DNA of 12,442 bases from Oscillospiraceae bacterium (lineage in GTDB: Bacteria; Bacillota; Clostridia; Oscillospirales; Ruminococcaceae): positions 1-12,442 of the forward strand of contig JAFTNX010000209.1 in the NCBI GenBank assembly GCA_017451665.1, given 5' to 3'. Of this stretch, positions 5,986 to 12,442 are shown piece after piece; positions within the stretch are counted from its first letter, which is position 1, and each line of letters starts with the position of its first letter. The notes beneath the pieces were generated by a model, which searched no databases, was not told the DNA's origin, and worked only from the letters and a program-made list of their open reading frames with translations. The position numbers were made by a program, and so were the translations under genes.

Positions 5986-6570
5986 ATGGAGAATTTAAAG
6001 AATTTACGGGTTGGCTTTGGTTTATGTGGGTCGTTCTGCACCTTTACGAGAGCTTTTGCCGCTGCAAAGAAGTTAAGGGAGTACGGCTGTGAGGTTATTC
6101 CATTTATGAGCTTTAACGCATCAGGTCTTGACACACGCTTCGGGACTGCCGAAGAAAATATACAGAAGCTTGAGGAGATTTGTCACAACAAGGTTATTAA
6201 CACAATCGAGGGTGCCGAGCCTGTGGGCCCTAAAAAAATGCTTGACGTTATGTGCGTTGCACCCTGCACGTCGAACACTACTGCAAGATTAGCGCTTGGT
6301 CTGACAGATACGCCTATTACAATGGCTGTCAAAAGCCACGTTAGAAATTCCCGTCCTGTGGTGATTGCAATTTCCACAAACGACGCTCTGGGGGCATCTG
6401 CCAAAAACATCGGCATCCTACAGAATTACAGAAACTTCTATTTCGTTCCATATTCCCAGGACGACTACGAGGGAAAGCCTTTTTCTATGGTGGCACATTT
6501 TGAGCTTATCCCCCACACCATTTCCTGCGCAGTTGAGGGAAAACAATTCCAGCCGATGATACTCTACTAA
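5986..6570 (+). CDS. dpaB: Dipicolinate synthase subunit B (flavoprotein family)
   Basis: A 194-residue protein, close to the usual 195-200 of DpaB/SpoVFB. It has a Rossmann-like flavoprotein fold related to UbiX and PPC decarboxylase. The N-terminal strand and loop is RVGFGLCGSFCTF. The centre contains LDVMCVAPCTSNT and ALGLTDTPITMAVKSHVRN, followed by RPVVIAISTNDALG and YFVPYSQDD, which are the family's most conserved blocks. It appears intact. It works with subunit A in the mother cell to make dipicolinic acid, which chelates Ca2+ in the spore core. ATG 5986 is chosen, with AAGGAA upstream; TTG 5980 overlapping the dpaA stop would add two residues. The local dpaA is reduced to a tail, so activity would need another copy of subunit A. 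Confidence 0.93.
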   Translation: MENLKNLRVGFGLCGSFCTFTRAFAAAKKLREYGCEVIPFMSFNASGLDTRFGTAEENIQKLEEICHNKVINTIEGAEPVGPKKMLDVMCVAPCTSNTTARLALGLTDTPITMAVKSHVRNSRPVVIAISTNDALGASAKNIGILQNYRNFYFVPYSQDDYEGKPFSMVAHFELIPHTISCAVEGKQFQPMILY

Positions 6571-6586
6571 TTGACAATTGACAATT
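6571..6586 (+). repeat. Tandem direct repeat TTGACAATTGACAATT
   Basis: Two copies of TTGACAAT directly after the dpaB stop codon. The core TTGACAATTGACA shares CAATTGACA with the palindrome at 6941-6960, but I see no promoter -10 at a proper distance, so it does not look like a promoter here. Confidence 0.5.
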
Positions 6587-6588
6587 AA

Positions 6589-6620
6589 AAAACTCAGGAA
6601 TTATTCCTGAGTTTTATTTT
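6589..6620. terminator. Bidirectional intrinsic terminator after dpaB
   Basis: A perfect 13-bp stem, AAAACTCAGGAAT (6589-6601) with ATTCCTGAGTTTT (6603-6615), around a single central base, then a T-rich tract. It is also A-rich on the left side, so it terminates leftward transcripts too. It overlaps the TAA stop codon (6603-6601) of the convergent DUF3795 gene. Confidence 0.88.
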
Positions 6621-6891
6621 TATTATATAGTTTTGCTAATTCGGTTAGTTCTTCTACAATATTTGATTTCCATGTTACCTTTTTTATTAACCAATCACAT
6701 GGGAATTCATGACACAATCCACAAAACTGCACTTTATGCTCTTTTGAACATTTATGTATAGGACAACCATTTGATTGAGTCCATTCTTCACAGTGACCGT
6801 CAGACTCTATACAGCCTTTACATATTCCGGACTCTTTTTTGTTGCAACCATCACAACATTCGCCACAGGCAGTAATTGTATTAAATTCCAT
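6601..6891 (-). CDS. Small Cys-rich DUF3795-family protein
   Basis: A 96-residue soluble protein with 12 cysteines in its first 65 residues: C9, C12, C13, C16, C24, C27, C34, C43, C48, C57, C60, C65. The pattern CGECCDGC, CKGC, then CGLCHEFPC is that of DUF3795. This family is small, found mainly in anaerobic bacteria and archaea, and presumed to bind zinc or an iron-sulfur cluster; its function is unknown. The C-terminal third is a helical segment without cysteine. Start ATG 6891 has AGAGGT eight bases upstream. It is transcribed away from the Ca2+-ATPase gene from a promoter that shares a palindrome with it. Whether it is a regulator or a metal protein cannot be told. Confidence 0.88.
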   Translation of the reverse strand: MEFNTITACGECCDGCNKKESGICKGCIESDGHCEEWTQSNGCPIHKCSKEHKVQFCGLCHEFPCDWLIKKVTWKSNIVEELTELAKLYNKNKTQE

Positions 6892-6921
6892 ACCAAAAAC
6901 CTCTCTTTACTCTCTTTTCAC

Positions 6922-6950
6922 ATTCTATCATATGTCTTACGACCTGTCAA
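6922..6950 (-). promoter_or_regulatory. Promoter for the DUF3795 gene
   Basis: Read leftward: -35 TTGACA (6950-6945), a 17-base spacer, -10 TAGAAT (6927-6922) preceded by TG and one base, i.e. an extended -10. This gives a near-consensus promoter with a leader of about 25 bases before ATG 6891. Confidence 0.8.
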
Positions 6951-6960
6951 TTGACAGGTC
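6941..6960. promoter_or_regulatory. Perfect 20-bp palindrome between divergent promoters (operator candidate)
   Basis: GACCTGTCAA / TTGACAGGTC is an exact 20-base palindrome, so each strand carries TTGACA. The leftward one is the -35 box of the DUF3795 promoter and the rightward one (6951-6956) is a candidate -35 of the ATPase promoter. A dimeric regulator bound here would cover both. No matching regulator gene is recognised in the window. Confidence 0.7.
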
Positions 6961-6980
6961 TACTTGTCTGTTATTATGAA
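6951..6980 (+). promoter_or_regulatory. Candidate promoter for the Ca2+-ATPase gene
   Basis: TTGACA (6951-6956), an 18-base spacer, then TATGAA (6975-6980), four of six -10 matches. TAGAAT at 6981-6986 is an alternative -10 with poor -35 spacing. Weaker than the leftward promoter. Confidence 0.45.
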
Positions 6981-7019
6981 TAGAATAATTTAAGGACAAC
7001 TTAAAGAGAGGAGAATTTT

Positions 7020-9665
7020 ATGTTAGGAATACTTGATGTCAGGACCTTTGAAAATAATGAAGCTGTGGAAAATCAGCCTGGACTTTCTGACGAGGAGGCT
7101 TTACGCAGGCTTAAAATCAACGGCAAAAATCAGCTTTCGAGAAAAAAGAAAAAGTCCGTTATGAAAATATTCGCCAATCAGTTCAGGGATTTTATGGTAA
7201 TGATACTTCTTGGGGCAACCTTAATCTCTGCTTTATTAGGAGAAATTTATGATGCAGTTACCATAATTGCAATCGTTGTACTGAATGCGATTTTAGGTTT
7301 TATTCAGGAATTCAAAACGGAGCATACCCTTGAGGCGCTGGAAAAGATGACTTCCCCCACAGCAAAAGTCTATCGCAACGGAGTTTTAAAAACAGTTTCT
7401 GCCGAGGAAATTGTTGAGGGTGATGTTTTTGAAATAGAGGCAGGCGACAGAATTCCCTGCGACGCATTCATAATAAATAGCAAAAATTTCACCTGCGACG
7501 AGGCAATTCTCACAGGGGAATCTTTGCCAATTTTAAAACGCAACAGAGAAAAGGAAATAGAATTTGAAACTTTAAATCTTCCCTATATGGCATATATGGG
7601 TACGATTTGTGTCAAGGGTAATGCACGATGTCAGGCTGTTGCTACGGGAAAACGCACACAGATGGGACTTGTTTCGGGAATGCTTGAAGAAATAAGCGAG
7701 GATTTGACACCTTTACAGAAAAAGCTTTCAGAGCTTGGAAAAATTTTAGGAATTGTCTGCCTTATGGTGTGCGTTGTGGTATTTCTTGCAGGAATACTGA
7801 GAGGTGAGCCGATTTTTTCTATGTTTATGACAGCAATTACTGTTGCAATCGCAGCGATACCTGAGGGACTGCCTGCAACTGTGACAATCGCCCTTGCTCT
7901 TGCTGTCAGACGAATGCTCAAAAGAAACGCTCTTGTCCACAGACTTCATTCTGTGGAAACTCTCGGCTGTGCCACAGTAATATGCACAGACAAGACTGGC
8001 ACTATCACTGAAAACAAAATGACGGTAAGTGATATTTTTGCAGGAGGAAATTGTTTCAAAATTTCGGGTACAGGTTATAACAAAAATGGCACCCTATTAT
8101 TAAATAGTATAAAAGCAGATATTTGTGACTATTTTTCAGTAAAAAACCTCTTTGAGTGTTTCGTAAATTGCAATAACGCTTTCATTTCTTTAGGTGACAA
8201 GGACTCACGAAACAGAAAATACAGAGCAGTTTATTCGGCTGTTGGGGACCCTACTGAAAGTGCGCTCCTTGTGGCTGCTGCAAAATCAGGTATAACAAAG
8301 GAGAGTTTAAATTCAAAAAGGCTTGACGAAATCCCCTTTGACTCTGCTTTGAAGTTTATGACTGTTACTGTAAAAAATCCTGATGGAAATGTGGTTTCAT
8401 ATACAAAAGGTGCGTTAGATATACTATTATATAAATGCAGTCATTTTCAGACGGATAGTAATATGGTTTTGCTTAATGAAAAAATCCGTCAGAAAATTAT
8501 TTACGTCAGCGAGGAATATGCCAAAAAAGGGCTTCGTGTATTAGCATTTTGTAAAACCGAAAATGGCGTGACAACATTTTTAGGCATTTGTGGAATGCAG
8601 GACCCGTTGAGAGAAGATGCAAAAAAAGCAATAAAATCCTGCGAAAAAGCACACATAAAAACCGTTATGATAACGGGCGACCACAAGCTGACTGCCTGCG
8701 CAATAGCAAAGGAGGCAGGAATTTTAAAGGAAGGCGACCTTTCGCTGACAGGTGATGAGCTTAGCAAAATGAGTGACAGCGAGCTTTCCGACTGTATTGA
8801 AAAGGTAAAGGTTTTTGCGAGAATTTCTCCAGACCACAAACTCAGAATTGTAAAGGCTTTCAAAAACAAAGGGCATATTGTTGCTATGACAGGCGACGGC
8901 GTGAATGACTCACCTGCTATAAAAGAGGCTGACATCGGGGTTTCTATGGGAATAACGGGAACTGATGTTTCAAAGGAGGCTGCCGACGTTATTCTCCTTG
9001 ATGACAATTTCAACACCCTGACGGAGGCTGTTTTACAGGGCCGAACAATCTATTCAAACATCAGAAAATTTGTCCGTTATCTTATTTCCTGCAACATCGG
9101 TGAAATTGTAACTATGCTTGTGGGAATGCTTATGGGACTTCCTGTTGTGCTTTTACCGACACAGCTTTTGCTTGTAAACCTTGCAACCGACGGACTTCCT
9201 GCTGTGGCACTCGGACTTGAGCCAGCCGACAAATCGGTTATGGAAAAGCCACCAAGAAAAAATTCCGACAGCTTTTTTGCAGGTGGACTTATGGGCAGAA
9301 TTGTTATGAGAGGTATGCTTATCGGGCTTTTTACAATTCTCTCATTTGTTCTGGGGCTTAAATTTTCCGGTCTTGTTTCTGTCGCAAGAACATCAGCACT
9401 TTTTACACTTGTAGCGTCACAGCTGATACACGTTTTTGAATGTAAAAGCGAAGAAAAAAATCTTTTCTCTGTTCCGATATTAAACAATATCTGGCTTATT
9501 CTCTCGGTGGCAGTTTCACTTTTGTGTCTGTTTTTAGCTGTGTATTTCCCACCGTTACAGATAGTTTTCAGCACAGTTGCTTTAAATGCAAAACAGCTGA
9601 TTTTTTCAACTCTTTGTGCTGTATGCGTACCTGTGGGAGCTTGCTTTTTTAAAAAGAGAAAATAG
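7020..9665 (+). CDS. P2-type Ca2+-transporting ATPase
   Basis: An 881-residue membrane pump of the SERCA/PMCA-like class that exports Ca2+ at the cost of ATP. The order is: N-terminal cation ATPase domain, TM1-2 (about 55-97), actuator domain with TGES (165-168), TM3-4 with PEGLP (281-285), phosphorylation site Asp324 in DKTGT, nucleotide-binding domain, hinge TGDGVND (624-630), then TM5-10. Ca2+-ligand positions seen in SERCA are kept: Glu282 in PEGLP, Asn692 and Glu695 in TM5 (NIGE), and Asn720, Thr723 and Asp724 in TM6 (NLATD). In TM8 the SERCA site-I Glu seems to be replaced by Gln (VASQLIHVF), as in plasma-membrane-type pumps, so one Ca2+ per cycle is possible. Start ATG 7020 has GAGAGGAG six bases before it. 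The gene is complete. No strong terminator follows. Confidence 0.93.
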   Translation: MLGILDVRTFENNEAVENQPGLSDEEALRRLKINGKNQLSRKKKKSVMKIFANQFRDFMVMILLGATLISALLGEIYDAVTIIAIVVLNAILGFIQEFKTEHTLEALEKMTSPTAKVYRNGVLKTVSAEEIVEGDVFEIEAGDRIPCDAFIINSKNFTCDEAILTGESLPILKRNREKEIEFETLNLPYMAYMGTICVKGNARCQAVATGKRTQMGLVSGMLEEISEDLTPLQKKLSELGKILGIVCLMVCVVVFLAGILRGEPIFSMFMTAITVAIAAIPEGLPATVTIALALAVRRMLKRNALVHRLHSVETLGCATVICTDKTGTITENKMTVSDIFAGGNCFKISGTGYNKNGTLLLNSIKADICDYFSVKNLFECFVNCNNAFISLGDKDSRNRKYRAVYSAVGDPTESALLVAAAKSGITKESLNSKRLDEIPFDSALKFMTVTVKNPDGNVVSYTKGALDILLYKCSHFQTDSNMVLLNEKIRQKIIYVSEEYAKKGLRVLAFCKTENGVTTFLGICGMQDPLREDAKKAIKSCEKAHIKTVMITGDHKLTACAIAKEAGILKEGDLSLTGDELSKMSDSELSDCIEKVKVFARISPDHKLRIVKAFKNKGHIVAMTGDGVNDSPAIKEADIGVSMGITGTDVSKEAADVILLDDNFNTLTEAVLQGRTIYSNIRKFVRYLISCNIGEIVTMLVGMLMGLPVVLLPTQLLLVNLATDGLPAVALGLEPADKSVMEKPPRKNSDSFFAGGLMGRIVMRGMLIGLFTILSFVLGLKFSGLVSVARTSALFTLVASQLIHVFECKSEEKNLFSVPILNNIWLILSVAVSLLCLFLAVYFPPLQIVFSTVALNAKQLIFSTLCAVCVPVGACFFKKRK

Positions 9666-9724
9666 TTTTGTGTATTTTTTATATAAAAGGTTTTTACATT
9701 TTGTTTAAACTGTCATTTTACCGA

Positions 9725-9753
9725 TTGAAAAATTGATTAGAATATTGTATAAT
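9725..9753 (+). promoter_or_regulatory. Sigma-A-type promoter for galT-galE
   Basis: -35 TTGAAA (9725-9730), a 17-base spacer, -10 TATAAT (9748-9753). The -10 is a perfect match and the spacing ideal. Transcription would start near 9760, about 42 bases before the galT ATG. Confidence 0.82.
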
Positions 9754-9758
9754 GTTTT

Positions 9759-9773
9759 TGTAAACGATTATCA
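9759..9773 (+). promoter_or_regulatory. GalR/LacI-like operator candidate at the galT transcription start
   Basis: TGTAAACGATTATCA overlaps the expected transcription start. The first 11 bases, TGTAAACGATT, equal those of the E. coli gal external operator as I recall it (GTGTAAACGATTCCAC). It also resembles a catabolite-repression (CRE) site but is one base too long for a good match. The regulator is not identified. Confidence 0.5.
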
Positions 9774-9801
9774 AAAATTATCGCAAAGGAATGATAAAAT
9801 T

Positions 9802-10776
9802 ATGGCTGAACTCAGATGGCACCCACTTACAAAAGACTGGGTTATGATTGCATCAAACAGACAAGGCAGACCTCAGATGCCAAAGGACTGGTGTCCTTTC
9901 TGTCCGGGAAGTGGAAAAGTTCCTGACAGCTTTGAGGTTTATGAATATGACAACGACTTCCCTGCACTTTCACAGAATCCACCTGTACCTGATGATGTGG
10001 CAAACGACTTTTTCAAAGTTTCACAGAATTATGGAAAATGCGAAGTAATTCTTTATTCACCTGAACACACAGTTACTTTGCCTGAGCTTTCTGACGACCA
10101 CGTTTTGAAGCTGGTTGATTTGTGGTGTGAAAGATTTGAAAAGATTTCTGCTGACGAAAAAATCAAGTATGTTTTTATTTTTGAAAACAGAGGTGAGGTT
10201 GTTGGCGTAACTATGCCACATCCACACGGTCAGATTTATGGCTATCCTTTTATTCCTAAGAAGATTGAGCTTGAGTGCGAATCTGCAAAGGAACATCTTG
10301 AAAACACAGGAAAATGTATCTACTGCGATATGCTTGAAAACGAAAAGAATGACGGAAGAAGAATTATTTTTTCAGACGAACATTTTACTGTTTTTCTCCC
10401 ATTCTTTACTGAATACCCTTATGGCGTTTATATTTTTTCAAACAAGCACAAGCAGTACATAACTGATTTTAACCCAGAAGAAAAGGCAAGCCTTGCAAAG
10501 ACAATCAAGCGTACAGTAGGTATGCTCGACAGCCTTTTTGATACAAAATTCCCATATATGATGTGTATGCACAACGCTCCTGTCAACAGTGGCGACCATT
10601 CGGAGGATTTCCACTTCCATATTGAATTCTTCCCTCCTATGAGAGCTGCCGACAAGCAGAAATTCAACGCATCAAGTGAAACAGGCGTATGGGCTCATTG
10701 TAACCCTACCTGCCCTGAGGAAACTTCAGTTGAACTGAGAAACGCATACGAAAAGTTTATGAAAACACAGAAATAA
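9802..10776 (+). CDS. galT: Galactose-1-phosphate uridylyltransferase
   Basis: A 324-residue cytoplasmic HIT-superfamily enzyme that transfers UMP from UDP-glucose to galactose-1-phosphate, giving UDP-galactose and glucose-1-phosphate (Leloir pathway). The active-site motif HPHGQ is at 140-144, with His142 the expected uridylylated nucleophile. The metal-site pair is Cys31 and Cys34 (CPFC), and a second CxxC (CIYC) follows in the middle. The C-terminal domain has HNAPVNSG and then DFHFHIEFFPP. A longer in-frame start 69 bases upstream would overlap the promoter, so ATG 9802 is chosen; AAAGGA lies 11 bases before it and the product starts MAELRWHPLTKDWV, typical for the family. galE follows after 19 bases. 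Confidence 0.95.
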   Translation: MAELRWHPLTKDWVMIASNRQGRPQMPKDWCPFCPGSGKVPDSFEVYEYDNDFPALSQNPPVPDDVANDFFKVSQNYGKCEVILYSPEHTVTLPELSDDHVLKLVDLWCERFEKISADEKIKYVFIFENRGEVVGVTMPHPHGQIYGYPFIPKKIELECESAKEHLENTGKCIYCDMLENEKNDGRRIIFSDEHFTVFLPFFTEYPYGVYIFSNKHKQYITDFNPEEKASLAKTIKRTVGMLDSLFDTKFPYMMCMHNAPVNSGDHSEDFHFHIEFFPPMRAADKQKFNASSETGVWAHCNPTCPEETSVELRNAYEKFMKTQK

Positions 10777-10795
10777 TAAAGAGAGGAATACTGTT

Positions 10796-11806
10796 ATGGG
10801 CGCTATTTTAGTTACCGGTGGTGCAGGCTTTATCGGCTCACACACCTGCGTTGAACTTCTTGAATCAGGAAAAGAAATTGTAGTTATGGATAATTTCTAC
10901 AACTCAAAGCCTGAGGCACTTAAGAGAATCAAAGAAATTACAGGCAAGGATTTTAAATTCTATCAGACTGATATGCTTGACATTGAAGGCGTTTGCAAGA
11001 TTTTCAGCGAAAACGACATTGACGCTGTTATTCACTTTGCAGGCTACAAGGCTGTTGGTGAATCAGTTGCAAAGCCGATTGAATACTACCACAACAACAT
11101 TTCAGGCACTTTGAATATTCTTTTTGCAATGAGAAAATACAACTGCAAGAGAATTGTATTTTCATCATCAGCTACCGTTTATGGTATGAACAATGTTGCT
11201 CCTTACAACGAGGAAATGCCTACATCAGCTACAAATCCATACGGAAGCACAAAGGTTATGATTGAACAGATTTTAAAGGACGTTGCTGTTTCAGACAAGG
11301 ATTTCAGCGTTGTACTTTTAAGATACTTCAACCCTATCGGTGCTCACAAGTCAGGACTTATCGGTGAAAATCCAAACGGTATTCCGAATAATCTTCTTCC
11401 ATACATCGCACAGGTTGCTGTCGGAAAATTAAAACAGCTCAGCGTTTATGGTGACGACTATGACACACCTGACGGAACAGGCGTGAGAGATTACATTCAC
11501 GTTGTTGACCTTGCAAAGGGACATCTTGCTGCACTTGATTACGCTATGGCACACACAGGTTCAGAGGCAGTTAATCTTGGAACAGGCAGAGGCTCAAGCG
11601 TTCTTGAAGTTTTGAGAAGCTTTGAAAAGGCTTGCGACAAGGAAATTCCATATAAGATTGTCGAAAGACGTCCTGGCGATATCGCTACTTGTTATGCTGA
11701 TACAAAAAAAGCAAAGGAACTTCTCGGCTGGGAAGCTCATCATATGCTTGACGAAATGACAGCAGACGGCTGGAATTTCACAAGAAAAAATCCAAACGGA
11801 CTTTAA
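10796..11806 (+). CDS. galE: UDP-glucose 4-epimerase
   Basis: A 336-residue short-chain dehydrogenase/reductase that interconverts UDP-galactose and UDP-glucose with tightly bound NAD+. The NAD motif GGAGFIG (8-14) follows the first strand. The catalytic triad reads Ser124 (in SSSATVYG), Tyr149 and Lys153 (YGSTK), the same numbering as the E. coli enzyme. The conserved sugar-binding blocks RYFNPIGAH, GVRDYIHVVDLA and the C-terminal RRPGDIATCYAD are all present. Length is standard and the gene is complete. The ribosome site AGAGAGGA lies eight bases before ATG. With galT it forms the galactose operon, supplying UDP-galactose also for surface polysaccharides. Confidence 0.97.
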   Translation: MGAILVTGGAGFIGSHTCVELLESGKEIVVMDNFYNSKPEALKRIKEITGKDFKFYQTDMLDIEGVCKIFSENDIDAVIHFAGYKAVGESVAKPIEYYHNNISGTLNILFAMRKYNCKRIVFSSSATVYGMNNVAPYNEEMPTSATNPYGSTKVMIEQILKDVAVSDKDFSVVLLRYFNPIGAHKSGLIGENPNGIPNNLLPYIAQVAVGKLKQLSVYGDDYDTPDGTGVRDYIHVVDLAKGHLAALDYAMAHTGSEAVNLGTGRGSSVLEVLRSFEKACDKEIPYKIVERRPGDIATCYADTKKAKELLGWEAHHMLDEMTADGWNFTRKNPNGL

Positions 11807-11825
11807 TTAAAAAGGAGTGCATTTT

Positions 11826-12442
11826 ATGTCTGAAAGCTATATTAAATTTACTGACGTAACCAAAAGCTATGGCAGTGGGAATACTCAGATTGATGCACTC
11901 AGTAACGTCAGCTTTGAAATTAAAAAAGGTGAATTCTGCGTTTTGCTTGGCTCATCAGGAGCAGGAAAAACCACTCTTTTAAATATGCTTGGTGGAATGG
12001 ACTCCGTTACAAGTGGTGAAATCACACTTGACGCTCGTGACATTTCTTCACTTAAAGGCAAGGAGCTTATAAACTACCGCCGCCACGAGGTGGGATTTGT
12101 TTTTCAGTTTTATAATCTTATCCCTAACCTTACTGCACTTGAAAATGTGGAAATTGCAACTCAGCTTTGTAAAAATCCACTTTCTGCAAAGGACGCACTT
12201 GATATGGTGGGGCTTTCCGACAGAACAAACAACTTCCCTGCACAGCTTTCAGGTGGTGAACAGCAGAGAGTTGCTATTGCAAGAGCTCTTGCTAAAAATC
12301 CTGCGTTGCTTTTGTGCGACGAGCCGACAGGCGCACTTGACTATGTGACGGGCAAAAACATTCTCAAGCTCCTCTATGATTTGAGCAGAGAACATAATAT
12401 GACTGTTATCATAATCACACACAACCAGGCTATTGCACCAAT
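11826..12442 (+). CDS. ABC transporter ATP-binding protein, MacB/LolD type (3' end outside the window)
   Basis: Open from ATG 11826 to the right edge (205 codons, no stop yet), with AAAGGAG upstream at good spacing. All ABC ATPase motifs are visible: Walker A GSSGAGKT (42-49), Q-loop Gln94 (FVFQFYNL), signature LSGGEQQ (141-147), Walker B LLLCDEP (161-167; D165, E166), D-loop GALD, and the H-loop His199 (THN). The sequence FVFQFYNLIPNLTALENVE, with the short length to be expected (about 220-250), is that of the LolD/MacB subfamily. In Firmicutes these pair with FtsX-like permeases for peptide or antimicrobial export or sensing. The permease should lie just right of the window. Its 19-base gap to galE suggests co-transcription, although no functional link to galactose is evident. 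Confidence 0.93.
   Translation, partial: MSESYIKFTDVTKSYGSGNTQIDALSNVSFEIKKGEFCVLLGSSGAGKTTLLNMLGGMDSVTSGEITLDARDISSLKGKELINYRRHEVGFVFQFYNLIPNLTALENVEIATQLCKNPLSAKDALDMVGLSDRTNNFPAQLSGGEQQRVAIARALAKNPALLLCDEPTGALDYVTGKNILKLLYDLSREHNMTVIIITHNQAIAP

Noticed and set aside
6571..6586. TTGACA in the tandem repeat as a promoter for a transcript to the right
   Set aside because: No -10 box at 16-18 bases and a strong terminator follows immediately.
8501..9574. Long minus-strand open frames inside the Ca2+-ATPase gene
   Set aside because: They are antisense shadows of a conserved coding region, with Ser/Ile-rich unlikely proteins and no start signals.
9703..9710. GTTTAAAC palindrome after the Ca2+-ATPase gene
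   Set aside because: An 8-base AT-rich palindrome is expected by chance in such DNA and is not placed with a promoter or terminator.
9759..9773. CRE site for CcpA at the galT promoter
   Set aside because: The half TGTAAACG fits, but the second half is displaced by one base relative to the CRE consensus; a GalR/LacI-type site fits as well or better.

Overview
The window looks like chromosome of a low-GC Gram-positive anaerobe of the Clostridia, most like a Ruminococcus or related Oscillospiraceae. The reasons are AT-rich intergenic DNA, strong AGGAGG-type ribosome sites, TTGACA/TATAAT-type promoters, a dipicolinate synthase subunit (an endospore pathway), and a CUT1-type sugar importer locus with no ATPase gene of its own. 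This placement is inference from gene content; I could not run a search.

Layout, left to right. (1) Positions 2-349 hold the coiled-coil tail of a large serine recombinase cut by the window edge, overlapping by 8 bases a HAD phosphatase/phosphoglucomutase-like gene (342-995). (2) A bidirectional terminator (1004-1039) separates this from a leftward sugar-uptake locus, read from the right: LacI-family regulator (5399-4389), lipoprotein sugar-binding protein (4336-2879), permease 1 (to 1920) and permease 2 (1920-1045). A strong leftward terminator lies between the binding protein and permease 1, and permease 1 seems to have lost its N-terminal tail and part of its first membrane helix. (3) A roughly 0.6 kb spacer (5400-5985) carries the lacI promoter and LacI-type operator candidates. 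It ends in a short C-terminal remnant of dipicolinate synthase subunit A (dpaA) that runs into an intact dpaB. (4) A bidirectional terminator overlaps the end of a convergent Cys-rich DUF3795 gene. That gene is divergent from a P2-type Ca2+-transporting ATPase, and a perfect 20-bp palindrome carrying a -35 box on each strand lies between them. (5) A well-formed promoter with a GalR/LacI-like operator drives galT, galE and then a MacB/LolD-type ABC ATPase that runs off the right edge.

How the genes fit together. The importer would bring in an unidentified oligosaccharide under LacI control, energised by a shared ATPase elsewhere. GalT and GalE form the core of the Leloir pathway, converting galactose-1-phosphate with UDP-glucose into UDP-galactose and glucose-1-phosphate, with recycling by the epimerase. 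DpaB would make dipicolinate only with a DpaA encoded elsewhere, because the local dpaA is reduced to its tail.

I see no CRISPR array, tRNA, rRNA or convincing new multi-gene system. The most notable signals are the two 5'-truncated genes (permease 1 and dpaA) that bracket the LacI/binding-protein block, the palindrome between the divergent promoters, and the operator arrangements at lacI and galT.
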